Below, piece by piece: positions 55,041-64,000 of a stretch of 64,000 nucleotides of DNA. The notes below the pieces were generated by a model. The model worked only from the letters and a program-made list of their open reading frames with translations, did no database searches and had not been told where the DNA came from. Each line of letters opens with the position of its first letter. Within the stretch, counting starts at the first letter, position 1. The stretch comes from Alteromonadaceae bacterium Bs31 (GTDB lineage: Bacteria > Pseudomonadota > Gammaproteobacteria > Pseudomonadales > Cellvibrionaceae): contig FXAI01000006.1 in the NCBI GenBank assembly GCA_900177435.1, forward strand, positions 62,001-126,000, given 5' to 3'. The translations under genes were made by a program, and so were the position numbers.

Positions 55041-55559
55041 TTATGCTTGGCAAGCACTAACGGCTGATTTTACTGAGCTAAAGTATTGTTGACTCTTCTC
55101 TATGTCAGAGCTAGTAGCGTACTCGCTACCAGAAACAATTTGAGAAAGGTCTGAGCGAATTTTCATTACGGCAGCTGGAGTTTGCGCTGCGTCGCAAGTG
55201 TATAAACTCATTAGAGCCGCAATGTGGCTACCTTCACCATGTGAAGTTTCTTCGACTAGATTGTCATAGGTGCGATGAATAAATTCAGCCGCAACAACAT
55301 CCACGCCTTCACAAGTCTCAGGAGACGAGACGTATGAGGTGGTAGCGGTTAGGCCCCAGTCCCAAATTATATTTGATATAACACCGCCTACATCGTGCTT
55401 AAAGATTGCGCCGCCAATACCGCAATCAGCAAGAAAATTCTTGATATCTTCCTTTTTAACCGTTTCATCTTTTTTATCGGTTTCCTCAGCTAAAGTTGAG
55501 GTCGATAAAAATATGATCATACTAAGTACTGCTATTTTTTTAATGTTCTTTAAGATCAC
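55041..55559 (-). CDS. DUF3015 exported protein
   Basis: This 172-residue exported protein has a signal peptide (ending STSTLA). The DUF3015 pattern is visible: CGIGGAIFKHDVGGVISNIIWDWGLTATTSYVSSPETCEG, then HIAALMSLYTCDAAQTPAAV. It is 72 bases upstream of the long DUF4105 gene in the same direction. The joint occurrence suggests an envelope function for the pair; nothing more specific can be said. Confidence 0.88.
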   Translation of the reverse strand: MILKNIKKIAVLSMIIFLSTSTLAEETDKKDETVKKEDIKNFLADCGIGGAIFKHDVGGVISNIIWDWGLTATTSYVSSPETCEGVDVVAAEFIHRTYDNLVEETSHGEGSHIAALMSLYTCDAAQTPAAVMKIRSDLSQIVSGSEYATSSDIEKSQQYFSSVKSAVSACQA

Positions 55560-55862
55560 GCTCTTTCTCCGTTTATTAGAATACGGGCTTTATGCCTGTT
55601 TAATAAGCATAAAAAGCCTAAGGTGATAGTAGTGTATTTACGCGCCATATTCAACAAAAGCCGAGCACCTTCAAAGCAGCACTTATGAGCTTTGAAGGTG
55701 CTCGCTAGATAGGGTTTATAAATACTGGATGTGATCTAAGTGTCTGATATTAAGAGATAAATTTGGATTTCAATGCTTATTTTAGGACTTATAATTCCAG
55801 TTATTGGACATAGCGAAAGCTTCGCTGTACCATACTTCTACTCTGTTTATACTTGTTAACCT
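55560..55862. repeat. Intergenic region with two inverted repeats beside the recombinase gene
   Basis: CGAGCACCTTCAAAG (55662-55676) and CTTTGAAGGTGCTCG (55690-55704) are a perfect 15-bp inverted repeat with a 13-base loop. A second one, AGCGAA-AGC-TTCGCT (55812-55826), lies 37 bases before the recombinase ATG. The first is followed on the minus strand by GCTTTTGTT and may be a terminator. Either could also be a recombination site for the adjacent tyrosine recombinase, which is speculative. Confidence 0.55.
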
Positions 55863-57128
55863 ATGTGGTCTCTTACGATGGTTTCAGCCATGTCTGTTCC
55901 TGTGCATCTTCCTCTTTACCCTACCTATGAAGAGCTGCTCGATTTTTCCCAGTCTGCATACCCAGAGCTGGAGGAGTTTCTGAGTGCTGGCCCTTCTTGG
56001 CGCAAGCAGCATTGGCAATGGGGTTCGGATTTCCTGAAGTACATTGGTCGTAATAAGTCTGAGCATACGTATCTCAGGTTTAGAACTGATGTGGAACGTT
56101 TTTTACTGTGGACCTTTCTGTTCAAAGATAAGCCCATCGACGAACAGAAAAAGAAAGATATTCTGGCGTTCGCCGATTTTGCGTGGAAACCACCAGTTAA
56201 CTGGGTGGGTGTTAAGAATGTTGATCGTTTTGAGTGTGTAGGCGGCACCTTTAAGGTTAACCGGGACTGGCATCCGTTTCGTTATAAAGTACCAAAGAGC
56301 AGTGATTCAGATAAGATTGACAAGCGTCGCTACAAACCCTCCCAGGCTACCCTTTCAGCCACATTTGCGGCCTTGATGTCCTTCTACAATTACCTTATTA
56401 CAGAAGAAATTTGTATTGGCAACCCCGCACAGTTTGCAAAGAAGGATTGCAGGTACTTTATTAAGGATGCACAGGTAAAAGACATTAAGCGTCTAACTGA
56501 AGAACAATGGAGTTATGTTTTAGCTACGGCTGAAAAAATGGCTGAGAACACACCGCACTGCGAGCGCAACCTGTTTGTTGTTGCCTGTTTAAAGACGCTG
56601 TTTCTTCGTATATCGGAACTCTCAGAGAGAAAAACATGGGTGCCCGTTATGAGCCATTTTTGGCAAGACGACGGTGGGAACTGGTGGCTGAAAGTTTTTG
56701 GTAAGGGGCGAAAGCTGCGAGATGTTACCGTGCCCACTCAATTTTTAGCTTATTTGACACGCTACCGAAAATTCAGAGGCGAGACAGCACTGCCCTCCTC
56801 CAGTGATGATTCTCCTCTTGTGGAAAAAATAAGGGGTCAGGGAGGGATGAGCGCCCGACACCTGTCACGCTTGGTTCAGAGCGTTTTCGATCAAGCCTAT
56901 GAGCAAATGAAACAAGACGTTGGCGAAGCGGCTGCAAAAAAATTACAAGAAGCTTCCACCCATTGGTTGAGGCATACAGGTGCTAGCCTAGAAGTTGAGC
57001 GTGGCCGCCCCTTAAAAGATATTTCGGAAGATTTGGGGCATGCCAGCATGGCCACAACTGATACCATTTATGTTCAAAGTGAAAATAAAAAACGGGCTGC
57101 GAGCGGGAAAGAACGAAGTGTAGACTAG
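55863..57128 (+). CDS. Tyrosine recombinase (site-specific integrase)
   Basis: A 421-residue integrase. Catalytic residues are in place: Arg249 (LFLRISELSE), His367 and Arg370 (THWLRHTGAS), His393 (LGHASM) and the nucleophile Tyr403 (TIYVQS); a beta-hairpin Lys is likely in FGKGRKLR. The N-terminal SAM-like/core-binding part is long (about 40-200). Starts at 55863, 55881 and 55893 are all possible. It is the only intact mobility gene in the window and sits at the right end of the gene-poor accessory segment. No tRNA or clear attachment duplication was seen. Confidence 0.9.
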   Translation: MWSLTMVSAMSVPVHLPLYPTYEELLDFSQSAYPELEEFLSAGPSWRKQHWQWGSDFLKYIGRNKSEHTYLRFRTDVERFLLWTFLFKDKPIDEQKKKDILAFADFAWKPPVNWVGVKNVDRFECVGGTFKVNRDWHPFRYKVPKSSDSDKIDKRRYKPSQATLSATFAALMSFYNYLITEEICIGNPAQFAKKDCRYFIKDAQVKDIKRLTEEQWSYVLATAEKMAENTPHCERNLFVVACLKTLFLRISELSERKTWVPVMSHFWQDDGGNWWLKVFGKGRKLRDVTVPTQFLAYLTRYRKFRGETALPSSSDDSPLVEKIRGQGGMSARHLSRLVQSVFDQAYEQMKQDVGEAAAKKLQEASTHWLRHTGASLEVERGRPLKDISEDLGHASMATTDTIYVQSENKKRAASGKERSVD

Positions 57129-57169
57129 CCGTAGCGACCAATATGAATAACTAAACCGAGGATTAAATT

Positions 57170-57790
57170 ATGCGTTATAAGCTATCCCTGTTGCTCTTCA
57201 GCTTGTTGTCATTTTCCTTGCTTAATGGCTGTGGGCAGTTAATCAAGCCTAATGTAAAAACGGATCTCGCTGCCTTGAAAGGTGGCGCATACGAATTGGA
57301 TCCTGAACACAGCAGTGTATTGTTTAAAGTGAATCACATGGGCTTTTCTAAATTTGTGGGTCGCTTTGAGCAGGTGCAGGCTTCATTGGACTTTAATCCG
57401 GAGAATATTCAGCAAGCCAAGCTTCATGTGATTGTCGATACAGGGAGTATCTACGTGAATAACGAAGCCTTTGAATTGAGTTTACGCGGTGATAGCTGGC
57501 TGAATGTTGAAAGCTTTCCTCAGGCAGAATTTTATGCGGAAGGTGTTAATAAGGTAGATGGTAGTAATTTGGTATTTGTTGGAGAGCTCACGTTCTTAGG
57601 TGTAAGTAAAACCATTGAAGTGCACGCCACGTTTAACGGTGGTGCGAACAACCTGCTTACCCAACGTTATACTATAGGTTTTGAGGCAAGCGCCCTTTTT
57701 AATCGATCTGATTTTGGGTTGAACAAATATGTGCCTGCCGTTGGTGACGAAATAGAGCTTGAAATCCACGCCGAGTTCCAGCGCAAATAA
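57170..57790 (+). CDS. YceI-family lipoprotein
   Basis: A 206-residue YceI-like lipocalin-fold protein with lipobox LNGC (Cys21) after the signal peptide. The YceI pattern is clear: YELDPEHSSVLFKVNHMGFSKFVGRFEQVQASLDFNPENI ... LRGDSWLNVESFPQAEF ... VGELTFLGVSKTIEVHATFNG. Such proteins bind polyprenoid or other lipids in the periplasm; here it is membrane-anchored. It starts 41 bases after the recombinase but is probably transcribed on its own. Confidence 0.92.
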   Translation: MRYKLSLLLFSLLSFSLLNGCGQLIKPNVKTDLAALKGGAYELDPEHSSVLFKVNHMGFSKFVGRFEQVQASLDFNPENIQQAKLHVIVDTGSIYVNNEAFELSLRGDSWLNVESFPQAEFYAEGVNKVDGSNLVFVGELTFLGVSKTIEVHATFNGGANNLLTQRYTIGFEASALFNRSDFGLNKYVPAVGDEIELEIHAEFQRK

Positions 57791-57831
57791 GCGCTGGTGA
57801 ATTATTTTTTTCTATTTTTTTCACGTTTGAC

Positions 57832-59271
57832 CTATTGCCTTCGCGATAGCACCCAAATAAAAATAAAGCCTAGAACAATGGCTGGAAAGCCCTCATAAAC
57901 GAAACTATGCCAGCCCATAAAGCGCCATGCCAGCGCACAAGAGAGGCCGACTAAGCAACCAATAATGCTAGCAGTTTGACTTGGTTTTCGCCCAAGGCAA
58001 AGCACCAGTAACAAAGGCGCAAATGCACTGGCAAGGCCAGACCAGGCCAGAATAACTAAGCTAAAGACACTTTGCTTATTGGTGAGTGCTAATAGTAGTG
58101 CGCAAGCTGTAACGCTTATGGTTACGAGTTTAATTAAAGCTGTGCTTTCGATTTTATGCGGAAGTAAATCGTGTGTGAATGCGGCTGAACAACTTAGCAC
58201 GAGGGAGTCGGCAGTGGACATCGTAGCAGCAAATATGCCTGCTAATATTAAGCCTACCAGTAGCGGGTGTAGCAATTGCAGGGCCATAGAAGGTAGTGCC
58301 AGCTCTGCATCGAAATTACCAATATCGGGCAGAAAAACCCGGGAGAGTAAGCCCACCCCGGTGGTTATGCAATAAAAAGCGGAAAACCATATATAGTACC
58401 AAAGCCGTGCTTTGTGCATGCCGCCGATATTATCCAGTGCCATAAAGCGCACCATTATATGGGGTTGACCTATCACCGAAAAACCGGCGAACAGCCAACT
58501 CGCGGCGAAGAGTACGCCGCCGGCAAGCCCTGGTAAGGCAAGGTCTTTAGGGGTCCATGCCAGAAACCCATCCACAGACTGCATACTGCTTATGGCACTG
58601 TTAATTCCTCCAATGGAATATATTGCAACAAGCAGCAATACCGTCATGGCAATAATCATTACCACGGATTGCGCGGCATCTGTCCAAATGGAAGCGCGAA
58701 TACCCCCGGCTACGCAGTACACTGCAACCATAATTGCACCAATTACCGCGCCCAACCAGGTTGGCCAGTTAAACAAAACATGCAAGGCTTTGCCCCCTGC
58801 TACCAATTGCGCGCTGGCATAAGCCAAAAGAAAAACCAGGGAGATTAAGCCAATAAGACGCTGAAGCCTATTATGCTTATTGCCGTACCAGTGGCTAAGT
58901 ACACCTGCGTAGCTCACTTCATTGGAATTTTCGGTTGCTTGGCGCAGTCGTGAGTGCACATACAGGGAGGCGAGATAGTCACCCAATATCCACCCTAGCA
59001 TTAACCAGATCGACGCAAGCCCGGTTACGTAGGTGTAACCGATAACGCCTATAAACATATAGCCACTATTGTTGGTTGCCACCGCAGAGAGTCCAACAAG
59101 CCAGGGCCTTACGGTGTTATCTGCGAGGTAGTAGTCTTGCTTTGTTCCCCTGCTCTTAAAAAATGAAGAGAGGCCAATAAGCAAGAAGACAGATAAAAAC
59201 CCAAGGAAGGAAACAATCGTGAGTGTGGAGACAGTATTCATAATTTTAGTGATATCTTCAGCGGCGCCCAT
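57832..59271 (-). CDS. Sodium:solute symporter (SSS/PutP-like)
   Basis: A 479-residue symporter with about 13 membrane helices. Family marks are YYLADNTVRPWLVGLSAVATNNSGYMFIGVIGYTYVTGLASIWLMLGWILGDYLAS and, for the Na+ site, AGIFAATMSTADSLVLSCSAAFTHDLLP. This is the PutP (proline) branch. It lies 73 bases downstream of the ectoine-specific aspartokinase on the same strand, so uptake of proline or another compatible solute under osmotic stress is a reasonable inference. ATG 59241 (MNTVST) is an alternative start. Confidence 0.92.
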   Translation of the reverse strand: MGAAEDITKIMNTVSTLTIVSFLGFLSVFLLIGLSSFFKSRGTKQDYYLADNTVRPWLVGLSAVATNNSGYMFIGVIGYTYVTGLASIWLMLGWILGDYLASLYVHSRLRQATENSNEVSYAGVLSHWYGNKHNRLQRLIGLISLVFLLAYASAQLVAGGKALHVLFNWPTWLGAVIGAIMVAVYCVAGGIRASIWTDAAQSVVMIIAMTVLLLVAIYSIGGINSAISSMQSVDGFLAWTPKDLALPGLAGGVLFAASWLFAGFSVIGQPHIMVRFMALDNIGGMHKARLWYYIWFSAFYCITTGVGLLSRVFLPDIGNFDAELALPSMALQLLHPLLVGLILAGIFAATMSTADSLVLSCSAAFTHDLLPHKIESTALIKLVTISVTACALLLALTNKQSVFSLVILAWSGLASAFAPLLLVLCLGRKPSQTASIIGCLVGLSCALAWRFMGWHSFVYEGFPAIVLGFIFIWVLSRRQ

Positions 59272-59344
59272 GGTTATTATTAGTGGCTAAAACTTACTTC
59301 ATCTTACTTCTATTAGCCCTCACCCTCTCTCAGCTCTTTAATCT

Positions 59345-60799
59345 TTATACGACACATATGGCTTTACCATGGTTGTGTATTTCTACCAGGCTACGGTGAA
59401 GGCTTTGAATCGCTAGCTCATAATCTTTTTCGTCTACAACGAATTGCATATCAACTTGCCGCATGGATTGATGCATGGCCTGTACGTTAATACCCGACGC
59501 CGCGAGTGAAGAAACTGCTTGAGCTAAAATTCCCGACACCTGCATATCACTGCCAATAGCAGATACTATGGCAGATTTTCGCTGGTCGAACTCTGCATCC
59601 GGGTAGATCTCTTGCAAAGCATTTCGCAGTCGCTTAAGGGTTTTTAAGTTGGTTAACAGGTAGTGGGTAATGGTGTTGGCGTTTATGTCTTTGGCGACAA
59701 TCTGGACATTAAACCGGTGTAAAATGGCGAGTATATCTCTATCGTACAAGTCTATTTGGCCAACCATATCCTGGTCAAAGAGTTCTAATACATAGATGCC
59801 TCGGCTGCCGGTAATTATTTCGACACAGGGAGTATCGCTAACGTAGCCGTGCGTTATGGTTGTGCCTTCATGTTCGGGCTCAAAGGTATTTTTTATCTGT
59901 AAGGGAATGGCATTCTGTCGTAAACCTTTAGCAGCCTTTGGATGAATAGCCTCCATGCCAAGGTTAGCCAGTTGGTCTGCAACGTCGTAGTTGGTGCGGC
60001 CAATGGGAATAGCATTGTGTTCGCCAACAATTTTCGGGTCTGCGCTACTAAAATGAAACTCTTTGTGTATTATTGCCTTAGAGGCCCCGCTTAATACCGC
60101 TACGCGACTAAATGTCATCTCGCTATAACCACGGTTAAAGCTATTCATAAGGCCGCTTTGTGTATGTGCGTAACCTGTCACAATGGGTAATTGTGTTGAT
60201 AGGTCCAGGGATTGAAGTGCTTGGTTTATTCGCTCATCTAAGGATGTATGTTGGTTGGTTTGCCAGCCGGTTAAGTCAACAAAACACGCATTCACTCCGT
60301 CTCGCTTTAATAATTCAGTGGTATTCCAGGCGCTGTGAGCTTCGCCAATGCTGGCTAACATCTCCCTTACTGTATCCAAGTGTTCGGCCAGGGAAAAATG
60401 GCCATGTCGGCAGAGCCTTTGTAAATCGGCGAGGCAGTCTTGAGTGGAATCAAGGCGTGCATTTATAAATTGATTGGCACGATCCAGTTCGCTACCTGTG
60501 CTAAACAGTGTTTGATTGATAGTGTGTAGTGTTTCTCGCAATAAGTGCATGGCTTCCAGCCAGTCACCTTGGTTCTCACTGCTGGCGAACAGGCTGAAGA
60601 CACCGGGTTTACCCGATTTTTTATGTTCCAGCAGGTGGTCGGTGATGCCTCCATAGGCGGATACAACGAAAATTCGCTGGTAGAGGGTATTGTTGTTTGC
60701 GGGCTTGAATATGATGTTGTCTCGCACGGCGTGATAGTCGCTCATGGAGGTGCCGCCAATTTTTTCTACACTATGCTGATTTTCTATGCTGTCGTTCAT
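59345..60799 (-). CDS. Ectoine-specific aspartokinase
   Basis: Phosphorylates aspartate to feed L-aspartate semialdehyde into ectoine synthesis. The 484 residues begin HSVEKIGGTSMSDYHAVRDNI (the kinase KFGGTSM motif, here KIGGTSM). They continue with GYSEMTFSRVAVLSGASKAIIHKEFHFSSADPKIV and two ACT domains at the C-terminus (DIDANT-like YDRDILAILHRFNVQIVAKDINANTI; MQVSGILAQAVSSLAASGINVQAMHQS). The Ask_Ect type lies at the end of many ectABC operons and is less feedback-sensitive than the general enzyme. Confidence 0.94.
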   Translation of the reverse strand: MNDSIENQHSVEKIGGTSMSDYHAVRDNIIFKPANNNTLYQRIFVVSAYGGITDHLLEHKKSGKPGVFSLFASSENQGDWLEAMHLLRETLHTINQTLFSTGSELDRANQFINARLDSTQDCLADLQRLCRHGHFSLAEHLDTVREMLASIGEAHSAWNTTELLKRDGVNACFVDLTGWQTNQHTSLDERINQALQSLDLSTQLPIVTGYAHTQSGLMNSFNRGYSEMTFSRVAVLSGASKAIIHKEFHFSSADPKIVGEHNAIPIGRTNYDVADQLANLGMEAIHPKAAKGLRQNAIPLQIKNTFEPEHEGTTITHGYVSDTPCVEIITGSRGIYVLELFDQDMVGQIDLYDRDILAILHRFNVQIVAKDINANTITHYLLTNLKTLKRLRNALQEIYPDAEFDQRKSAIVSAIGSDMQVSGILAQAVSSLAASGINVQAMHQSMRQVDMQFVVDEKDYELAIQSLHRSLVEIHNHGKAICVV

Positions 60800-60916
60800 T
60801 TCTCACCGGGTTAATAAAAAAACTACTCAACTATCACCAGGTATACATTGCGTTTACCAGGTGTGTTAGTGCTGTTATTTGGGTTTGCTGCTGTGGCAAT
60901 AGAAAGCCTCAGGCGA

Positions 60917-61324
60917 TCAGCCTGAAATAGGTTCGGCTTCAAGCTCATAAGCACCTTCAGCGTTATGAACTTCTTTACCATTCAGCGGCGGATTAAAAAC
61001 ACAAGCCATCGTCATTTGCTTAAAGGCACGTAATATATGTTTGTCATTTTTGTCCAGGTTGTACAGTGTGCCGGGGCGTATTGGGTATTTTTTACCGTCT
61101 GCCAGGGTTTCCACTTCACCTTCACCGGAAATACAATAAACGGATTCCAAATGGTTTTGATAGTGCATTTGAAAGTCTGCATCTTTGTATATGGTGGTTA
61201 TGTGAAAAGAAAACCCCATGTTGTCTTGTTTGAGTAACAGGCGCGTACTTTCCCAGTTACCGTCTGGCGAGACAATTCTACGCCCGGATTTTTCGGCGTC
61301 TTCCAGTGTTCTAACGATCATCAT
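60917..61324 (-). CDS. ectC: L-ectoine synthase
   Basis: Cyclises N-gamma-acetyl-diaminobutyrate to ectoine. The 135-residue cupin has [54 protein letters not shown] and [36 protein letters not shown], with the metal-binding Glu, Tyr and His of EctC. Two Met codons open the frame; the second fits the family start. 86 bases separate it from ectB and 117 bases from the aspartokinase. Confidence 0.97.
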   Translation of the reverse strand: MMIVRTLEDAEKSGRRIVSPDGNWESTRLLLKQDNMGFSFHITTIYKDADFQMHYQNHLESVYCISGEGEVETLADGKKYPIRPGTLYNLDKNDKHILRAFKQMTMACVFNPPLNGKEVHNAEGAYELEAEPISG

Positions 61325-61410
61325 TTTGGCCCATACAATATGTTATTCGATAGTAAAAGCAGCCTCTGGCAAGGCTTCTGTGATTGTAAGTTATTGCGAT
61401 AATGCCTCAA

Positions 61411-63281
<1,871 letters not shown>

Positions 63282-63528
63282 AAACTAGCTGAAAACCTTA
63301 AAAATAATATACACATCTAAACATATTTGAGGCGAGTCAAAAATTGGATAACTCACAAAAACTCACTGAATATGTCGGTAAAATCGCCTTTTTCACCTGT
63401 CTGACTGCTAAGGCGGCAGGTGTACGTGCTTAGACGTCTAAATATTGTACACTAAACGTTTGCGTGTTGCCACCGCAGTGTATAATCACGGCAGTATGTA
63501 ACTGACTGATAAGTTAGAGGATTCTTAT
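63282..63528. promoter_or_regulatory. Divergent ectA/ectR control region
   Basis: TATAAT (63481-63486) with TTTGCG (63459-63464) 16 bases upstream is a candidate promoter for the MarR gene, whose ribosome site GAGGA follows at 63517-63521. The perfect 12-base palindrome TTAGACGTCTAA (63430-63441) and the near-palindrome AATATTGTACACTAA (63441-63455) lie just before it and are candidate MarR-dimer sites. On the minus strand TTGACT (complement near 63344) may contribute to the ectA promoter, but its -10 is not clear. Confidence 0.55.
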
Positions 63529-64000
63529 TTGACCAATCTTGAAGAAGTGCTGGTGGCGTTGCGGCGGGTGATCCGCGCGACTGACTTACATTCAAAACAC
63601 CTGGCAAAAACAACAGGCCTTACCGCACCGCAAATTCTGCTGCTAAAAACCATTAAGGATAAAGGCGAGGTAACCATTGGCGAGCTGGCAAACAAAATAA
63701 GCCTTAGTCAGGCAACGGTTACCACGATTCTGGACCGTCTGGAAAAGCGTGGCTTTATTTATAGAGAGCGCTCAAAGGAGGACAAGCGTAAAGTGCATGC
63801 CTATCTTACTGATGCTGGCACCAGTATTTTGAAAGATGCCCCTATTCCGCTACAGGATCAATTCGCACGTCAATACAACGACTTACAGCAATGGGAGCAG
63901 ACCATGATCATATCGTCCCTACAGCGTATCGCTCAGATGATGGACGCTCAAAACATTGATGCATCGCCAGTGTTGGATCTAGGAACACTAGACCGGCAGG
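63529..64000 (+). CDS. ectR: MarR-family regulator, EctR-like (runs off right edge)
   Basis: About 157 residues are visible in an open frame from TTG 63529, with GAGGA 7 bases before it. The winged helix is clear: LTAPQILLLKTIKDKGEVTIGELANKISLSQATVTTILDRLEKRGFIYRERSKEDKRKVHAYLTDAG. MarR proteins divergent from ectABC (EctR1 of methylotrophs) repress the ectoine operon; by position this is the local regulator. The C-terminal end is missing, but about 150 residues already cover a whole MarR domain. Confidence 0.88.
   Translation, partial: MTNLEEVLVALRRVIRATDLHSKHLAKTTGLTAPQILLLKTIKDKGEVTIGELANKISLSQATVTTILDRLEKRGFIYRERSKEDKRKVHAYLTDAGTSILKDAPIPLQDQFARQYNDLQQWEQTMIISSLQRIAQMMDAQNIDASPVLDLGTLDRQ

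Overview
The window looks like a chromosomal segment of a marine gammaproteobacterium, most likely of the Cellvibrio/Teredinibacter/Saccharophagus type. Three things suggest this: a long stretch whose gene order matches, as I recall it, the Pseudomonas aeruginosa mltD-gloB-rnhA-dnaQ ... nhaB ... fimL-nudC ... cysI ... metH-nfuA block; salt-related genes (NhaB antiporter, a complete ectoine cluster); and intermediate base composition by eye. Family assignments come from reading motifs; no database search was possible.

Layout. 1-19.4 kb is conserved core: cell-wall lytic transglycosylase (cut by the window edge), glyoxalase II, a methyltransferase, RNase HI and DNA Pol III epsilon, NhaB, FimL, NudC, SohB, a Kef-type antiporter, sulfite reductase with its DUF934 partner, cobalamin-dependent methionine synthase and NfuA. 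19.5-28.8 kb holds DAHP synthase, TrmH, TesB, a DUF4823 lipoprotein and the ETF system (ETF-QO divergent from etfBA). 28.9-38.4 kb holds a large histidine-kinase-like protein that has lost its catalytic residues, a mgtE-rimK-aspartoacylase-retropepsin run, exonuclease III and the tail-specific protease Prc.

39-44.7 kb is the most interesting part. A sigma-54 activator with three N-terminal cysteines spaced as in FisR sits between a 1-Cys-type peroxiredoxin gene and a divergent operon. That operon encodes a metallo-beta-lactamase-fold protein with most metal ligands replaced, a flavin-reductase-like protein and a small protein. Both target units carry nearly identical -24/-12 promoters (14 of 16 bases). 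Each has a copy of the same 12-base half-site in an inverted repeat about 130 bp upstream of the predicted start. I read this as a small, self-contained sulfane-sulfur or redox stress regulon built around a pseudo-enzyme.

44.7-57.8 kb is accessory and gene-poor. It contains two decayed fragments of a REP-associated (RAYT-like) transposase, two DUF4105 proteins, a HipBA pair with palindromic operators, an iron-regulated (Fur-box) two-gene unit of unknown function, a sulfotransferase, an odd Trp/Pro/His-rich gene whose best start is followed by an in-frame stop, a DUF3015 protein, a tyrosine recombinase and a YceI lipoprotein.

57.8-64 kb is an osmoadaptation block: ectA-ectB-ectC-ask on the minus strand, a sodium/solute symporter behind it, and a divergent MarR-type regulator (EctR-like) cut by the right edge. 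No ectD is present in the window.
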